51,313 bases of DNA, taken from NCBI GenBank assembly GCA_025355585.1, contig JANXZJ010000145.1, positions 1-51,313 of the forward strand. Reading direction: 5' to 3'. This DNA is from Mariniphaga sp. Lineage in GTDB: Bacteria > Bacteroidota > Bacteroidia > Bacteroidales > Prolixibacteraceae. Positions 9,576 to 17,409 of this stretch are shown here, piece after piece. The notes under the pieces are model-generated. The model had not been told where the DNA came from. It searched no databases and saw only the letters and a list, made by a program, of their open reading frames with translations. Numbering within the stretch: the stretch's first letter is position 1; each line of letters begins with the position of its first letter. The position numbers and the translations under genes are program-made.

Positions 9576-9977
9576 TTATTTGGTCCAATTTTCTATTTTC
9601 AAGTTTGGTATCCTCTCAAATTCTCTAACATTGTTAGTAATCAGAATCAAATCCAAACTTTTGGCATGAGCTGCAATTAGTGTATCCAACGGGCCAATAC
9701 GTATGCCGTTTTTCTCCAGATAAGCATGTATATTTCCATATTCAATCGTCGCATTGAAATCAAAATCCAGAATCTCCAGAGGAGTTAAAAATTTATCAAG
9801 TGCTTCTTGATTCTTTTCTGGATTTGAGCTTTTCATTACTCCAAATTGGAGTTCAGCTAAGGTAATTGTTGAAATTCCTATGCTTCCAACTGATAAGCTT
9901 CTAAATTTATCAAAAACAACAATTGGATTCTTTTTGATAATATAAATGCAGATGTTTGTGTCAAGTAAGAATTCCAT
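9576..9977 (-). CDS. vapC: VapC-type PIN-domain ribonuclease toxin
   Basis: This is the toxin of a type II toxin-antitoxin module, a metal-dependent RNase that typically cuts tRNA or rRNA. The 133-residue PIN domain has the acidic quartet in place: Asp in LLDTNICIY (about residue 6), Glu in ITLAELQFG (~43), Asp in IGPLDTLIAAHA (~98) and the late TNNVREFERI segment. The VapC-typical start MEFLLDTNICIYIIKK is intact. The gene overlaps the vapB stop by one base (TAATG), so the two are translationally coupled. It appears functional. Confidence 0.9.
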   Translation of the reverse strand: MEFLLDTNICIYIIKKNPIVVFDKFRSLSVGSIGISTITLAELQFGVMKSSNPEKNQEALDKFLTPLEILDFDFNATIEYGNIHAYLEKNGIRIGPLDTLIAAHAKSLDLILITNNVREFERIPNLKIENWTK

Positions 9978-10213
9978 TAGTCAAATGTTTCCCTTTGTTG
10001 GTTCTCTGGTTGTTCTCTGTTATCCATAAAATCACAAGTAAAGGAGTCAATACTTTCAATCATATTTTGCCATGGATAATGGAAAGGAATTACATATAGT
10101 GCGTTGCCTATTTTTTTGAGATAAACCTTATCATCATTAATTTCCATTTGTTTCGGAATATAAATAGCTTGCTCTCCTCGTTTATTCCTTACAGCAATTG
10201 TCTCTATTTTCAT
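9977..10213 (-). CDS. vapB: VapB-type antitoxin
   Basis: This 78-residue protein is placed as the antitoxin because it immediately precedes vapC with a one-base overlap. Its N-terminal half resembles an AbrB/SpoVT swapped-hairpin DNA-binding fold (GEQAIYIPKQMEINDDKVYLKKIGN without its last residues). The acidic, polar C-terminal tail (DFMDNREQPENQQRE) would wrap the toxin. A TATATTTG promoter element lies 19 bases upstream, and the short leader fits autoregulation by the VapBC complex. This family is weakly conserved, so the assignment rests on position and fold pattern. Confidence 0.8.
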   Translation of the reverse strand: MKIETIAVRNKRGEQAIYIPKQMEINDDKVYLKKIGNALYVIPFHYPWQNMIESIDSFTCDFMDNREQPENQQRETFD

Positions 10214-10231
10214 ATAGTAATTGTTTATTTA

Positions 10232-10239
10232 CAAATATA
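10232..10239 (-). promoter_or_regulatory. Bacteroidota -7 element (TATATTTG) for vapBC
   Basis: A perfect match to TAnnTTTG on the minus strand, 19 bases before the vapB ATG. It predicts a very short leader. No clear -33 TTG is visible. Confidence 0.5.
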
Positions 10240-10279
10240 ACCCTTTTTCATCTTAAAGGTTTACGAACAATAGATGGAG

Positions 10280-12571
10280 TTATTGATTCATAATCGGTGT
10301 AAATCTTTTCCCTTTCAAGGTACGTGGCTGATAGGCCAGCGTATATTCCGAGTTATATTCAGGATGCCCTTCTACTTCCAGGAGAATCCTGAAGCGGTCG
10401 GATTTAAAGGCTGGAAGTTTATACCTGACTGTTGGACCAGCCTGATTGATATTGGCACTCATCGGCATATAATCCCAGTCCAGGATTGTAATAGTCGTTG
10501 CTTCCGAAGCAATTTTTATTGTCACTTTACCTGCAGGCATATCTTTGTGGAAATCGTTAAGCATCCATAGATCAGCATAAAAAGTTTCTCCTTCAGTCCA
10601 TTTAAACTTTGGTAATTTGGCACTTGCCAGTACAGGCCTGCAGGCATTTTTGACAGCGTAATATCCAGGTTTTGGAATGTTTGGATAACTTACAATACTG
10701 TTATTGGCAGCTGTTGGCCAGGGTTCGCTGTAGCACCAGTTAATTGCCATCGCGCAATATGGTTTTTGCCGGCGTGCTTCTTCAAAAATACACTTATAGC
10801 CTTCGCCCTGAAGTAATTGTCCATTGGCAACGAGTTGTTCGAGCGAATCAGATTTGCCAAAATAATCTTCGATGATATCCTCACATAACCAGGTGTTGCC
10901 AACCCATGCATTATAAGCATGGTGACTTTCCCACGAGGTTCCGGGTTTTGGTGGCCAAAGCTCTTCTTTTGGAATAATGGTTTTTAATATTTCAACAGAA
11001 GAGGGGGCCGGCATTCCAAATTCGGTGTAGGCAGTAAATTTCGATCGGGCCATTTCCTGAAAAACTTCCTCTTTTGTTGACCATTCACGGAATACATAAT
11101 GACCATGAGCCATTCCCATTATCGGAGAGGTTGGTATAAATGGAGTTGATGGATCAAGTTCAAGGCACAAGCTGTTCAACATTCTCAAGGCCAACGACTG
11201 ATCAGTCATACTGCTCCAATTGTTGAAAAGCTCATTGCCACCGCACCAAAATGCGAGTGAAGGGTGTTTTTTTACCCGGTTAATGATCGAAGATGCTTCC
11301 TGTTTGAGAATTTGAAGATACTGATTATCATCGGGGTAATTGTTACAAGCTAACGGAAATTCCTGCCAGACTAAAATTCCCATTTCGTCACATAATTCGA
11401 AAAACGATTCTTTATTGACAATTCCGCCTCCCCAAACTCTCAGGATATTAAAATTTGCCTCTTTGGCCAGCGTCAGCAATTGTTTGTATCGTTCGCGCGT
11501 CATGATTCCGGGGAAAATCTCGGGATTCACCCAGTTACTTCCTTTGCAAAAGATCTTCCGTCCGTTAATCTCAAATTGAATTGGAGGAACACTCCGGGTT
11601 TTAGGGAAACCTTCCGGTTCACTCCACGCGCCACTATTCATTACAAGTTTCACCCTGCGGAATCCAATTTTGGTTGTATTCGTTTGAAGTATTTTACCAA
11701 AACTATCAATTAATTGGAATTCAGAGTTGTATAAATAAGGTTCTCCATTGTCATGGGGCCACCAAAGATTGGGATTATCGAGTGCCGCAGCCGATTTAAA
11801 ATCATTGCTCTCAATATTTCCTTCACTCTTCGCAACTACCACTCCGGTTTTGTCTTTCAAACTCCATTGATAATGATTGCCTTTTAAATCACTTCCGTTC
11901 ACTTCAAGCGAAATGTCTGCTTTTGATAAATCGTTGTTTAACTGATAATTTACGTGAATATCGTTTACAAATGAAGTGGGTTGTATTTCAAGATAAGTAT
12001 CGTCCCATATACCCAGAGGTAAAAGACGTGGATGCCAATCCCAGCCATAACTCACCGCGGGTTTAACGCTGTGCGAAGCCTGTGTTCTGTCTGCAGGTTT
12101 GGAATGAAGCTTAGGTGCCGGAAATATTTTAACTACCAGGATATTGCTTTCTTTTAACTTTTCGGTTAAGTCAAGATTTACAGCAGTAAACATCCCTTCC
12201 TGGGCAAAGATTTTCTCGCCATTTATATAGATTTCAAACTGATAATCAATTCCTTTGGAGATAAAGATTAGCTTTTCGTTTAGAGATAGTTCCGGCTTTT
12301 TAAATGTTGAACGGTAGGAGTAATAATTATCTTCCATCCACAGGTAATCTTTCCAATGTTCTGCATAATAGTAGGGTGCATATTTCTCAGCTTTGGCGAT
12401 ATCGAGCTGAACTGCTCCCGGAACCGTTGACGGAATCCATTTATCAGGTATTGTTTCCCTTGCAGTAGCATATCCTAGTTCCCATTTCATTTCCAAATAC
12501 CTGTTTAAATCTTTGGCTTCTAATGCGTTGTTAATCAAGAAAAATGCCATGCAAATAATTATACTTTTCAT
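10280..12571 (-). CDS. Glycoside hydrolase family 2, beta-mannosidase-like
   Basis: This secreted exo-acting retaining glycosidase probably removes beta-mannosyl or related residues from oligosaccharides. The start at 12571 (MKSIIICMAFFLINNALEA) gives a signal peptide; another ATG lies 12 bases upstream. It has an N-terminal jelly-roll sugar-binding domain (DNYYSYRSTFKKPEL), an Ig-like domain with SYGWDWHPRLLPLGIWDD typical of GH2 mannosidases, and a TIM barrel. The acid/base Glu is in FWCGGNELFNNW (about residue 447) and the probable nucleophile Glu in YTEFGMPAP (~516). A C-terminal beta domain follows. At 763 residues it is slightly shorter than typical family members. Beta-galactosidase or exo-glucosaminidase activity is less likely given the SYGWDW motif. 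Confidence 0.85.
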   Translation of the reverse strand: MKSIIICMAFFLINNALEAKDLNRYLEMKWELGYATARETIPDKWIPSTVPGAVQLDIAKAEKYAPYYYAEHWKDYLWMEDNYYSYRSTFKKPELSLNEKLIFISKGIDYQFEIYINGEKIFAQEGMFTAVNLDLTEKLKESNILVVKIFPAPKLHSKPADRTQASHSVKPAVSYGWDWHPRLLPLGIWDDTYLEIQPTSFVNDIHVNYQLNNDLSKADISLEVNGSDLKGNHYQWSLKDKTGVVVAKSEGNIESNDFKSAAALDNPNLWWPHDNGEPYLYNSEFQLIDSFGKILQTNTTKIGFRRVKLVMNSGAWSEPEGFPKTRSVPPIQFEINGRKIFCKGSNWVNPEIFPGIMTRERYKQLLTLAKEANFNILRVWGGGIVNKESFFELCDEMGILVWQEFPLACNNYPDDNQYLQILKQEASSIINRVKKHPSLAFWCGGNELFNNWSSMTDQSLALRMLNSLCLELDPSTPFIPTSPIMGMAHGHYVFREWSTKEEVFQEMARSKFTAYTEFGMPAPSSVEILKTIIPKEELWPPKPGTSWESHHAYNAWVGNTWLCEDIIEDYFGKSDSLEQLVANGQLLQGEGYKCIFEEARRQKPYCAMAINWCYSEPWPTAANNSIVSYPNIPKPGYYAVKNACRPVLASAKLPKFKWTEGETFYADLWMLNDFHKDMPAGKVTIKIASEATTITILDWDYMPMSANINQAGPTVRYKLPAFKSDRFRILLEVEGHPEYNSEYTLAYQPRTLKGKRFTPIMNQ

Positions 12572-12624
12572 TGTTAGTTTCATCCTTTATCAGGTTTATC
12601 GGTTATCATCAACCTGCTGAATTA

Positions 12625-12632
12625 CAAAAATA
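12625..12632 (-). promoter_or_regulatory. Bacteroidota -7 element (TATTTTTG) for the GH2 gene
   Basis: A TAnnTTTG match on the minus strand, about 54 bases upstream of the preferred GH2 start, in the region between two divergent genes. Confidence 0.4.
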
Positions 12633-12663
12633 TCAGTATTGATTGGTGTTAAGCCATATCTTT

Positions 12664-12681
12664 ATATGTTGTAAAACATAT
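12664..12681. promoter_or_regulatory. Inverted repeat, possible operator between divergent genes
   Basis: The perfect 7-bp inverted repeat ATATGTT-GTAA-AACATAT lies between the divergent GH2 and oxidoreductase genes, about 32 bases upstream of the GH2 -7 element. Its size and symmetry suit a dimeric regulator. No regulator gene is next to it. Confidence 0.35.
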
Positions 12682-12773
12682 CCTGTCTGTTAGGTTTTTG
12701 TTTATCTTCGTGGCGTTACCGCACACGGAAGAATTCATTCAATTTTTAAATATAAACTTTTAAGTTTCAAACT

Positions 12774-14111
12774 ATGTCGGACCGAAGAGCATTTATACAA
12801 AAATCAGCTGTTGGTGCAGTTGGATTAACACTTGGTGGAATGTCGTTTAGCGCAAAAAGCTATGGCAGAATCATTGGTGCAAACGACCGGATAAATGTAG
12901 CCTTAATGGGATGCGGACGTCGTGTAAGTAGTTATTATACTGCGCTGAAGGATAAAAACAACAATGTGGATCTGGTTTACATATGCGATGTGATGAAGCA
13001 CCAGCGTGAGAAAGTTGGTAAAGATCTCCAGGGCAAAGTCGACGGTAAAGCCGCATTGATAAATGATATTCGCGATGTATTTGCAGATAAGCAGGTTGAT
13101 GCCGTTTTTAATGCAACCCCTGACCATTGGCATGCTCCAGGAACATGGATGGCCATGGAAGCTGGAAAGCATGTTTACATAGAGAAGCCATGCAGTCACA
13201 ATCCGCGTGAAGGAGAATTGCTTGTTGCATTCCAGAAAAAATATGGGAAAGTAGTTCAGATGGGCAATCAGCAACGTTCGGCTCCTGAATCGATTGATAT
13301 TATTAGCCAAATTCATAAAGGAGTAATTGGAACCGCCTTTAAAGCAGTCGCTTTTTATTCCAATTCCAGGGGAGAATGTCCGGTTCCCAAAAAAGCACCT
13401 GTTCCTGAAGGTCTTGACTGGGAGCTTTTTCAGGGTCCGGCACCACGTGTTGAATATATGAATGACATTTGGGATTACAACTGGCATTGGTATGGCTGGA
13501 ACTGGGGGACTGCCGAAACAGGTAACAACGCTACCCACGAACTTGATGTTGCACGTTGGGCGTTGCAGGTTGAATACCCTGAACATGTTGATGTTGAGGC
13601 TTCAAAACGGCACTTCCTCAATGATGGCTGGGTGATGTATGACACGATGGATGCTACGTTCCGTTTTCCGGGCAATAAAATCATTAAATGGGATGGCAAG
13701 AGTCGCAATGCCATGCTGACCTACGGAGCCGACAGGGGAACAATCATTTATGGTTCAGAAGGTTCTGTATTTGTCGATCGGGGAGGTTATAAACTATTCG
13801 ACAGAAAAGGCAAATTGGTTAAAAGCAGTAAATCTGCCAGTACAGAAGCCGGCACAGCACTTGGTGGTGGTGGTGATATGACCGATACACACATCCAGAA
13901 CTTTTTCAATGTGATCAGGGGCAAGGATAAACAACTTAATTCCCCGATCGAGCAGGGAGCAATAAGTCAGATGATGTGCCATTATGCAAATATTGGTTTC
14001 AGGATTGGAAAGTCGTTCGATGTGAACACGAAAGATGGCCACATTCTCGATAAAGACGGTATGAAGTTATGGGGACGTGAATATGCGAAAGGTTGGGAAC
14101 CTAAGCTGTAA
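12774..14111 (+). CDS. Exported Gfo/Idh/MocA-family oxidoreductase (copy 1)
   Basis: This is an NAD(P)-dependent sugar oxidoreductase-like protein exported with folded cofactor. A Tat-type signal is visible (MSDRRAFIQKSAVGAVGLTL, with RR at 4-5). The Rossmann fold begins at NVALMGCGRR (~42) and the family EKP motif is in YIEKPCSHNP (~137-139). The C-terminal alpha/beta domain has WGTAETGNNATHELDVARWAL in the usual catalytic-histidine region. At 445 residues it has the length of the Bacteroidota exported subgroup, some members of which act on 3-keto-glycosides. The gene is followed 129 bases on by a paralogue with almost the same signal. The exact substrate is unknown. Confidence 0.88.
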   Translation: MSDRRAFIQKSAVGAVGLTLGGMSFSAKSYGRIIGANDRINVALMGCGRRVSSYYTALKDKNNNVDLVYICDVMKHQREKVGKDLQGKVDGKAALINDIRDVFADKQVDAVFNATPDHWHAPGTWMAMEAGKHVYIEKPCSHNPREGELLVAFQKKYGKVVQMGNQQRSAPESIDIISQIHKGVIGTAFKAVAFYSNSRGECPVPKKAPVPEGLDWELFQGPAPRVEYMNDIWDYNWHWYGWNWGTAETGNNATHELDVARWALQVEYPEHVDVEASKRHFLNDGWVMYDTMDATFRFPGNKIIKWDGKSRNAMLTYGADRGTIIYGSEGSVFVDRGGYKLFDRKGKLVKSSKSASTEAGTALGGGGDMTDTHIQNFFNVIRGKDKQLNSPIEQGAISQMMCHYANIGFRIGKSFDVNTKDGHILDKDGMKLWGREYAKGWEPKL

Positions 14112-14115
14112 AATA

Positions 14116-14155
14116 GCAACTGGCGACTGGCAACTTGCAGCCAATTACCAGTTGC
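14116..14155. repeat. Spacer hairpin with ACTGGC-type short repeats
   Basis: GCAACTGG at 14116 and its complement CCAGTTGC at 14148 form an 8-bp inverted repeat around short direct repeats (ACTGGCG, ACTGGCA). It sits in the 129-base spacer between the two oxidoreductase genes. No T run follows, so it may be a processing or attenuation hairpin or simple repeat DNA. Confidence 0.4.
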
Positions 14156-14240
14156 AAGCAGCTAGCTTCCAAAAGCAAGAAGCTCAAAATTCAGATGTCT
14201 CATTCTATAAAGAATATTAACAACAATAATAAAAACTAAC

Positions 14241-15590
14241 ATGTCGAACAGAAGAGAATTTATTCAGAAATCGGCGATTGGCGCTACCTGTCTTACCTTA
14301 GGAGGAATGGCAATGAGCGCTAAAAGCTATGGCAGGATCATTGGCGCAAATGATCGTGTCAGGGTTGGAATACTGGGCTTTTCAAATCGTTTTGAATCGG
14401 CGTTGGGGCCTGCATTTCAAAAATATGCGAAAGAAATGAATTTTGAATTCGCCTCGGTTTGCGACCTTTGGAGCAAACGACGGAATGACGGACTCAACTG
14501 GATCAAAAAGAACAATGGAACAACACCGCTTGAAGCCAGGAATACTGATGAGTTTTACAATCAGAAGATGGATGCGGTGATTATCTCCACAGCTGACTTT
14601 CAGCATGCCTTGTTATGCGGCGAATCGGTGAAGGCAGGAATGAATGTTTACTGTGAGAAGCCATTTGCAGAGACGATGGATGACGCTATTTTCGCAAAAA
14701 AAGCTGTGAAGGAATCGGGAAAGGTTGTACAAATTGGTTCGCAGCGTCGTTCAGGACCTAATTATCAGGCAGCTCATCAATTTATTCAGGATGGGAAGTT
14801 TGGTAAGATTTGTGCCGTAGAAATGACGTGGAATGTAAATCAGCCAGGTCGCTGGCGTCGTCCGGGTGAAGTTGCTTCAATTAAGGAGTCCGATACCGAC
14901 TGGAAGCGATTCCTGATGAACCGTCCTTTTGAGAAATGGGATCCGCGCAAATATCTGGAATTCCGTCTTTTCTGGCCCTTCTCATCTGGTATACCGGGTC
15001 AGTGGATGGCTCACCAGATTGATACTGTACATTGGTTCACCAATTTACCTCATCCAAGATCGGTTGCTGCAAACGGCGACGTTTATGTATGGAAAGATGG
15101 CCGCCGTAATTTTGATACGATGACTGCTGTTTTCGATTACGGCCCGTTGGATAATAAAAATGAAGGATTCCAGGTGATTTATTCATCACGTCAGACCAAC
15201 GAGTCGGGTGGTACCAAAGAGTGGTATTTCTCAAATGGCGGGAAACTTGATCTTGATACAAATAAAGTAACCTCTGAAGGCGGACTGAAGGAGAAATATG
15301 CCAAGGAGATGGGAATGAAGGCCAATTTGCTTCCCGATTTCGAGCTTCCGCAATTAAAGGTGGAAACCGATTCAAATACAGGTGCCGATCCTTTGACAAA
15401 TGCGCATATGAAGAATTGGATGGATTGTGTTCGTGCAAACAATGTAAAGACCAATGCACCAGTAGAAGCAGGTTACAGCCATTCAATTGCCAATATCATG
15501 ACAACCGCTGCGCTGCGTACCGGTCAAAAAGCAACATTTGACGAGAAGACACAACAGGTAATGGCCGGTGGCAAGATCTTCAAATATTGA
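14241..15590 (+). CDS. Exported Gfo/Idh/MocA-family oxidoreductase (copy 2)
   Basis: This is a paralogue of the upstream oxidoreductase. The first 33 or so residues nearly repeat copy 1 (Tat-type MSNRREFIQKSAIGATCLTL, then KSYGRIIGANDR). It has a Rossmann start VRVGILGFSNR, the EKP motif in CEKPFAETMDD (~138-141), and a long C-terminal domain with MTWNVNQPGRWRRPGEVAS and WMAHQIDTVHWF, where the His is likely catalytic. Outside the leader the two proteins are strongly diverged, so they probably act on different steps or anomers. The gene is likely co-transcribed with copy 1. A perfect palindrome with a T run lies 42 bases after the stop and probably ends the transcript. Confidence 0.88.
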   Translation: MSNRREFIQKSAIGATCLTLGGMAMSAKSYGRIIGANDRVRVGILGFSNRFESALGPAFQKYAKEMNFEFASVCDLWSKRRNDGLNWIKKNNGTTPLEARNTDEFYNQKMDAVIISTADFQHALLCGESVKAGMNVYCEKPFAETMDDAIFAKKAVKESGKVVQIGSQRRSGPNYQAAHQFIQDGKFGKICAVEMTWNVNQPGRWRRPGEVASIKESDTDWKRFLMNRPFEKWDPRKYLEFRLFWPFSSGIPGQWMAHQIDTVHWFTNLPHPRSVAANGDVYVWKDGRRNFDTMTAVFDYGPLDNKNEGFQVIYSSRQTNESGGTKEWYFSNGGKLDLDTNKVTSEGGLKEKYAKEMGMKANLLPDFELPQLKVETDSNTGADPLTNAHMKNWMDCVRANNVKTNAPVEAGYSHSIANIMTTAALRTGQKATFDEKTQQVMAGGKIFKY

Positions 15591-15631
15591 TTTAATGAAT
15601 TGATATACAATTTATATCGGATATTTCGTTG

Positions 15632-15665
15632 TAGAGACGTTGCATGCAACGTCTCTATCTTTTTT
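15632..15665. terminator. REP-like palindrome acting as terminator
   Basis: A perfect 26-base palindrome (half-site TAGAGACGTTGCA, 15632-15657) is followed by TCTTTTTTT. It can terminate the oxidoreductase transcript. Its GTAGAG-CG ends match the palindrome at 35112-35139, suggesting a dispersed repeat family. Apart from this and the tRNA promoter, nothing convincing lies between 15591 and 15937. Confidence 0.7.
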
Positions 15666-15903
15666 AACCATGTCACTGCCTTTTTAAATTCGTCTCTGTT
15701 TTTTGCGACTATCTACTTGATGACCTTTACCTTTGTTTGCCAAGTGCAAGTAGGTACTTTCCGTGTCCTTACAATTTTTTTGTTTTTCACCGGGGTGATG
15801 AGGGTTGTGACGGATTTCGGTCAATTCCTCAGATAATTCCGGAGAATGAATAATCAAATGATATTTTGATCAATTTAGCAGGAGAAAACAAGCTGTTTTT
15901 TCT

Positions 15904-15911
15904 TATTTTTG
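15904..15911 (+). promoter_or_regulatory. Bacteroidota -7 element (TATTTTTG) for tRNA-Ser
   Basis: A perfect TAnnTTTG match 26 bases upstream of the tRNA. The spacing suits a short 5' precursor. No clear -33 element is seen. Confidence 0.45.
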
Positions 15912-15937
15912 TGGCCGATCAATATTGAAAGAAATCA

Positions 15938-16024
15938 GGAGAGATGCCAGAGTGGTCGAATGGGACGGTTTCGAAAACCGTTGTACTGGTAACGGTACCG
16001 GGGGTTCGAATCCCTCTCTCTCCG
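15938..16024 (+). tRNA. tRNA-Ser (anticodon CGA)
   Basis: The acceptor stem GGAGAGA pairs with TCTCTCC, with discriminator G at 16024. The anticodon loop TTCGAAA carries CGA, reading serine codon UCG. A variable arm (GTACTGGTAACGGTAC region) marks it as a class II tRNA. The T arm is GGGGG-TTCGAAT-CCCTC with one G-U pair. The CCA end is not encoded. It is a single tRNA with its own promoter and terminator. Confidence 0.95.
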
Positions 16025-16040
16025 CAAAAAAACTAGTGCA

Positions 16041-16070
16041 AAAAAGCGGGCCAAGTGACCCGCTTTTTTT
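16041..16070. terminator. Bidirectional terminator, tRNA-Ser and Nramp gene
   Basis: The stem AAAAAGCGGG / CCCGCTTTTT with loop CCAAGTGA is flanked by A and T runs, so it can terminate both the plus-strand tRNA and the convergent minus-strand Nramp operon. Confidence 0.85.
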
Positions 16071-16146
16071 ATGTCATTAATTTGACTATTACATCATTCC
16101 GAAAAAATCATAACCCATCTATTTCAGTTTGAAATCTTTCCATCTA

Positions 16147-17397
16147 TTAATTTGCATTTGTAAATATTGGCAGCAATAGAAGCACAAGCGATAGCACCAC
16201 AAGAACGGTTACAGCTCCCCAGCCAATAATGTTATTGATTGGTTTGTTGACATACTTGCCCATGATCTTAGAATTGTTCACTATCAGCATCATACAGACT
16301 AACACGACGGGTAAAAGCATCCCATTGATTACCTGAGTCCACAATGAAATAGCAATAAGCGGGGCATTGGGGATCAGGATAACTGCTGCTCCGATGATCA
16401 GAATGCTGGTATAGAGGACATAAAACTCTTTGGCCTCGTCCCATTTTTTATCAATTCCGGCTTCAAAACCAAAAGCTTCGCACACATAAAAAGCGGTTGC
16501 AAGAGGCAATATGGTTGCCGAAAAGATGGAGGCAATAAAGAGTCCAAAGGCGAATACCTGTGATGCAAATTCACCCGCAAGTGGTTTTAAAGCCAATGCA
16601 GCATCTTTGGCTTCATTGATCTGTATGCCGTTCTCGTGAAGGGTGGAGGCACAGGCGACCATGATAAAGAATGCCACAACAACCGTTGCAACGCAGCCGA
16701 CCACAATATCAATAAGTGTATATTTATATTGCTTCATTTTCAGTCCTTTCTCGATAACAGATGACTGCATGTAGAATTGCATCCACGGCGCAATGGTGGT
16801 ACCGATTATACCGATGATCATCGAAATGCTTTTCGTATTGATATCAAGTTTCGGGTGGATAATTGCCTGTCCGATTTCGCCCCAGTGTGGTTTACCCATT
16901 AGCGCCGAAACGACATACATCAAAAGGGATACACTGAAAAGCAGAAAGATTCGTTCCGCAATTTTATAGGTTCCTTTGACGACCATAAACCATATCAAAA
17001 AACCAACGATAGGCACTGAAATATACTTACTTACTCCGAAAACTTCCATACTGCCCGCTACACCGGCAAATTCAGTCGTTGTATTGCCAATATCGGCAAT
17101 CAGCAAGCCAATAAATATAAAGAAGGTAATTTTAACACCAGCATTCTCTCGAATAAGATCCGCAAGTCCTTTACCTGTAACAATTCCCATACGGGCATTC
17201 ATCTCCTGGATAACGACAAGGACGATAAATGAAGGTATGAGTGTCCATATCAGGTTATAACCATAGACAGCTGCGGCAACGGAATAGGTCGTGATACCAC
17301 CGGCATCATTGTCAACGCTTCCGGTAATTATTCCAGGACCCAGAATGGCTAAAAATATGCCAATCTGGGCAAATAAAGATTTTTTATTTTTGAACAT
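16147..17397 (-). CDS. Nramp-family divalent-cation transporter, divergent binding site
   Basis: This is an inner-membrane metal importer of the Nramp/SLC11 fold, with about 11 hydrophobic helices in 416 residues. Helix 1 reads GPGIITGSVDNDAGG, where classical Mn/Fe Nramps have DPGN; the first Asp is kept, but Pro-Gly-Asn are changed. Helix 6 reads GTTIAPWMQFYMQS, where the classical sequence has a metal-binding Met and His (MPH); here they are Ala and Trp. Loss of the methionine is also a hallmark of the Mg-transporting Nramp-related group. The gene starts 12 bases after a MgtE-N/CBS protein, which supports Mg2+ (or another hard cation) as substrate. Manganese transport cannot be excluded from sequence. 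Confidence 0.88.
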   Translation of the reverse strand: MFKNKKSLFAQIGIFLAILGPGIITGSVDNDAGGITTYSVAAAVYGYNLIWTLIPSFIVLVVIQEMNARMGIVTGKGLADLIRENAGVKITFFIFIGLLIADIGNTTTEFAGVAGSMEVFGVSKYISVPIVGFLIWFMVVKGTYKIAERIFLLFSVSLLMYVVSALMGKPHWGEIGQAIIHPKLDINTKSISMIIGIIGTTIAPWMQFYMQSSVIEKGLKMKQYKYTLIDIVVGCVATVVVAFFIMVACASTLHENGIQINEAKDAALALKPLAGEFASQVFAFGLFIASIFSATILPLATAFYVCEAFGFEAGIDKKWDEAKEFYVLYTSILIIGAAVILIPNAPLIAISLWTQVINGMLLPVVLVCMMLIVNNSKIMGKYVNKPINNIIGWGAVTVLVVLSLVLLLLPIFTNAN

Positions 17398-17409
17398 TCC
17401 CTGATCCCT

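Noticed and set aside
15600..15836. Small 78-residue reading frame after the second oxidoreductase
   Set aside because: It runs through a perfect palindrome and a T run, has no family features, and looks like chance coding in an AT-rich gap.
16147..17397. Classical Mn/Fe MntH transporter
   Set aside because: The DPGN and MPH motifs needed for that assignment are changed, so the gene name mntH is not used.
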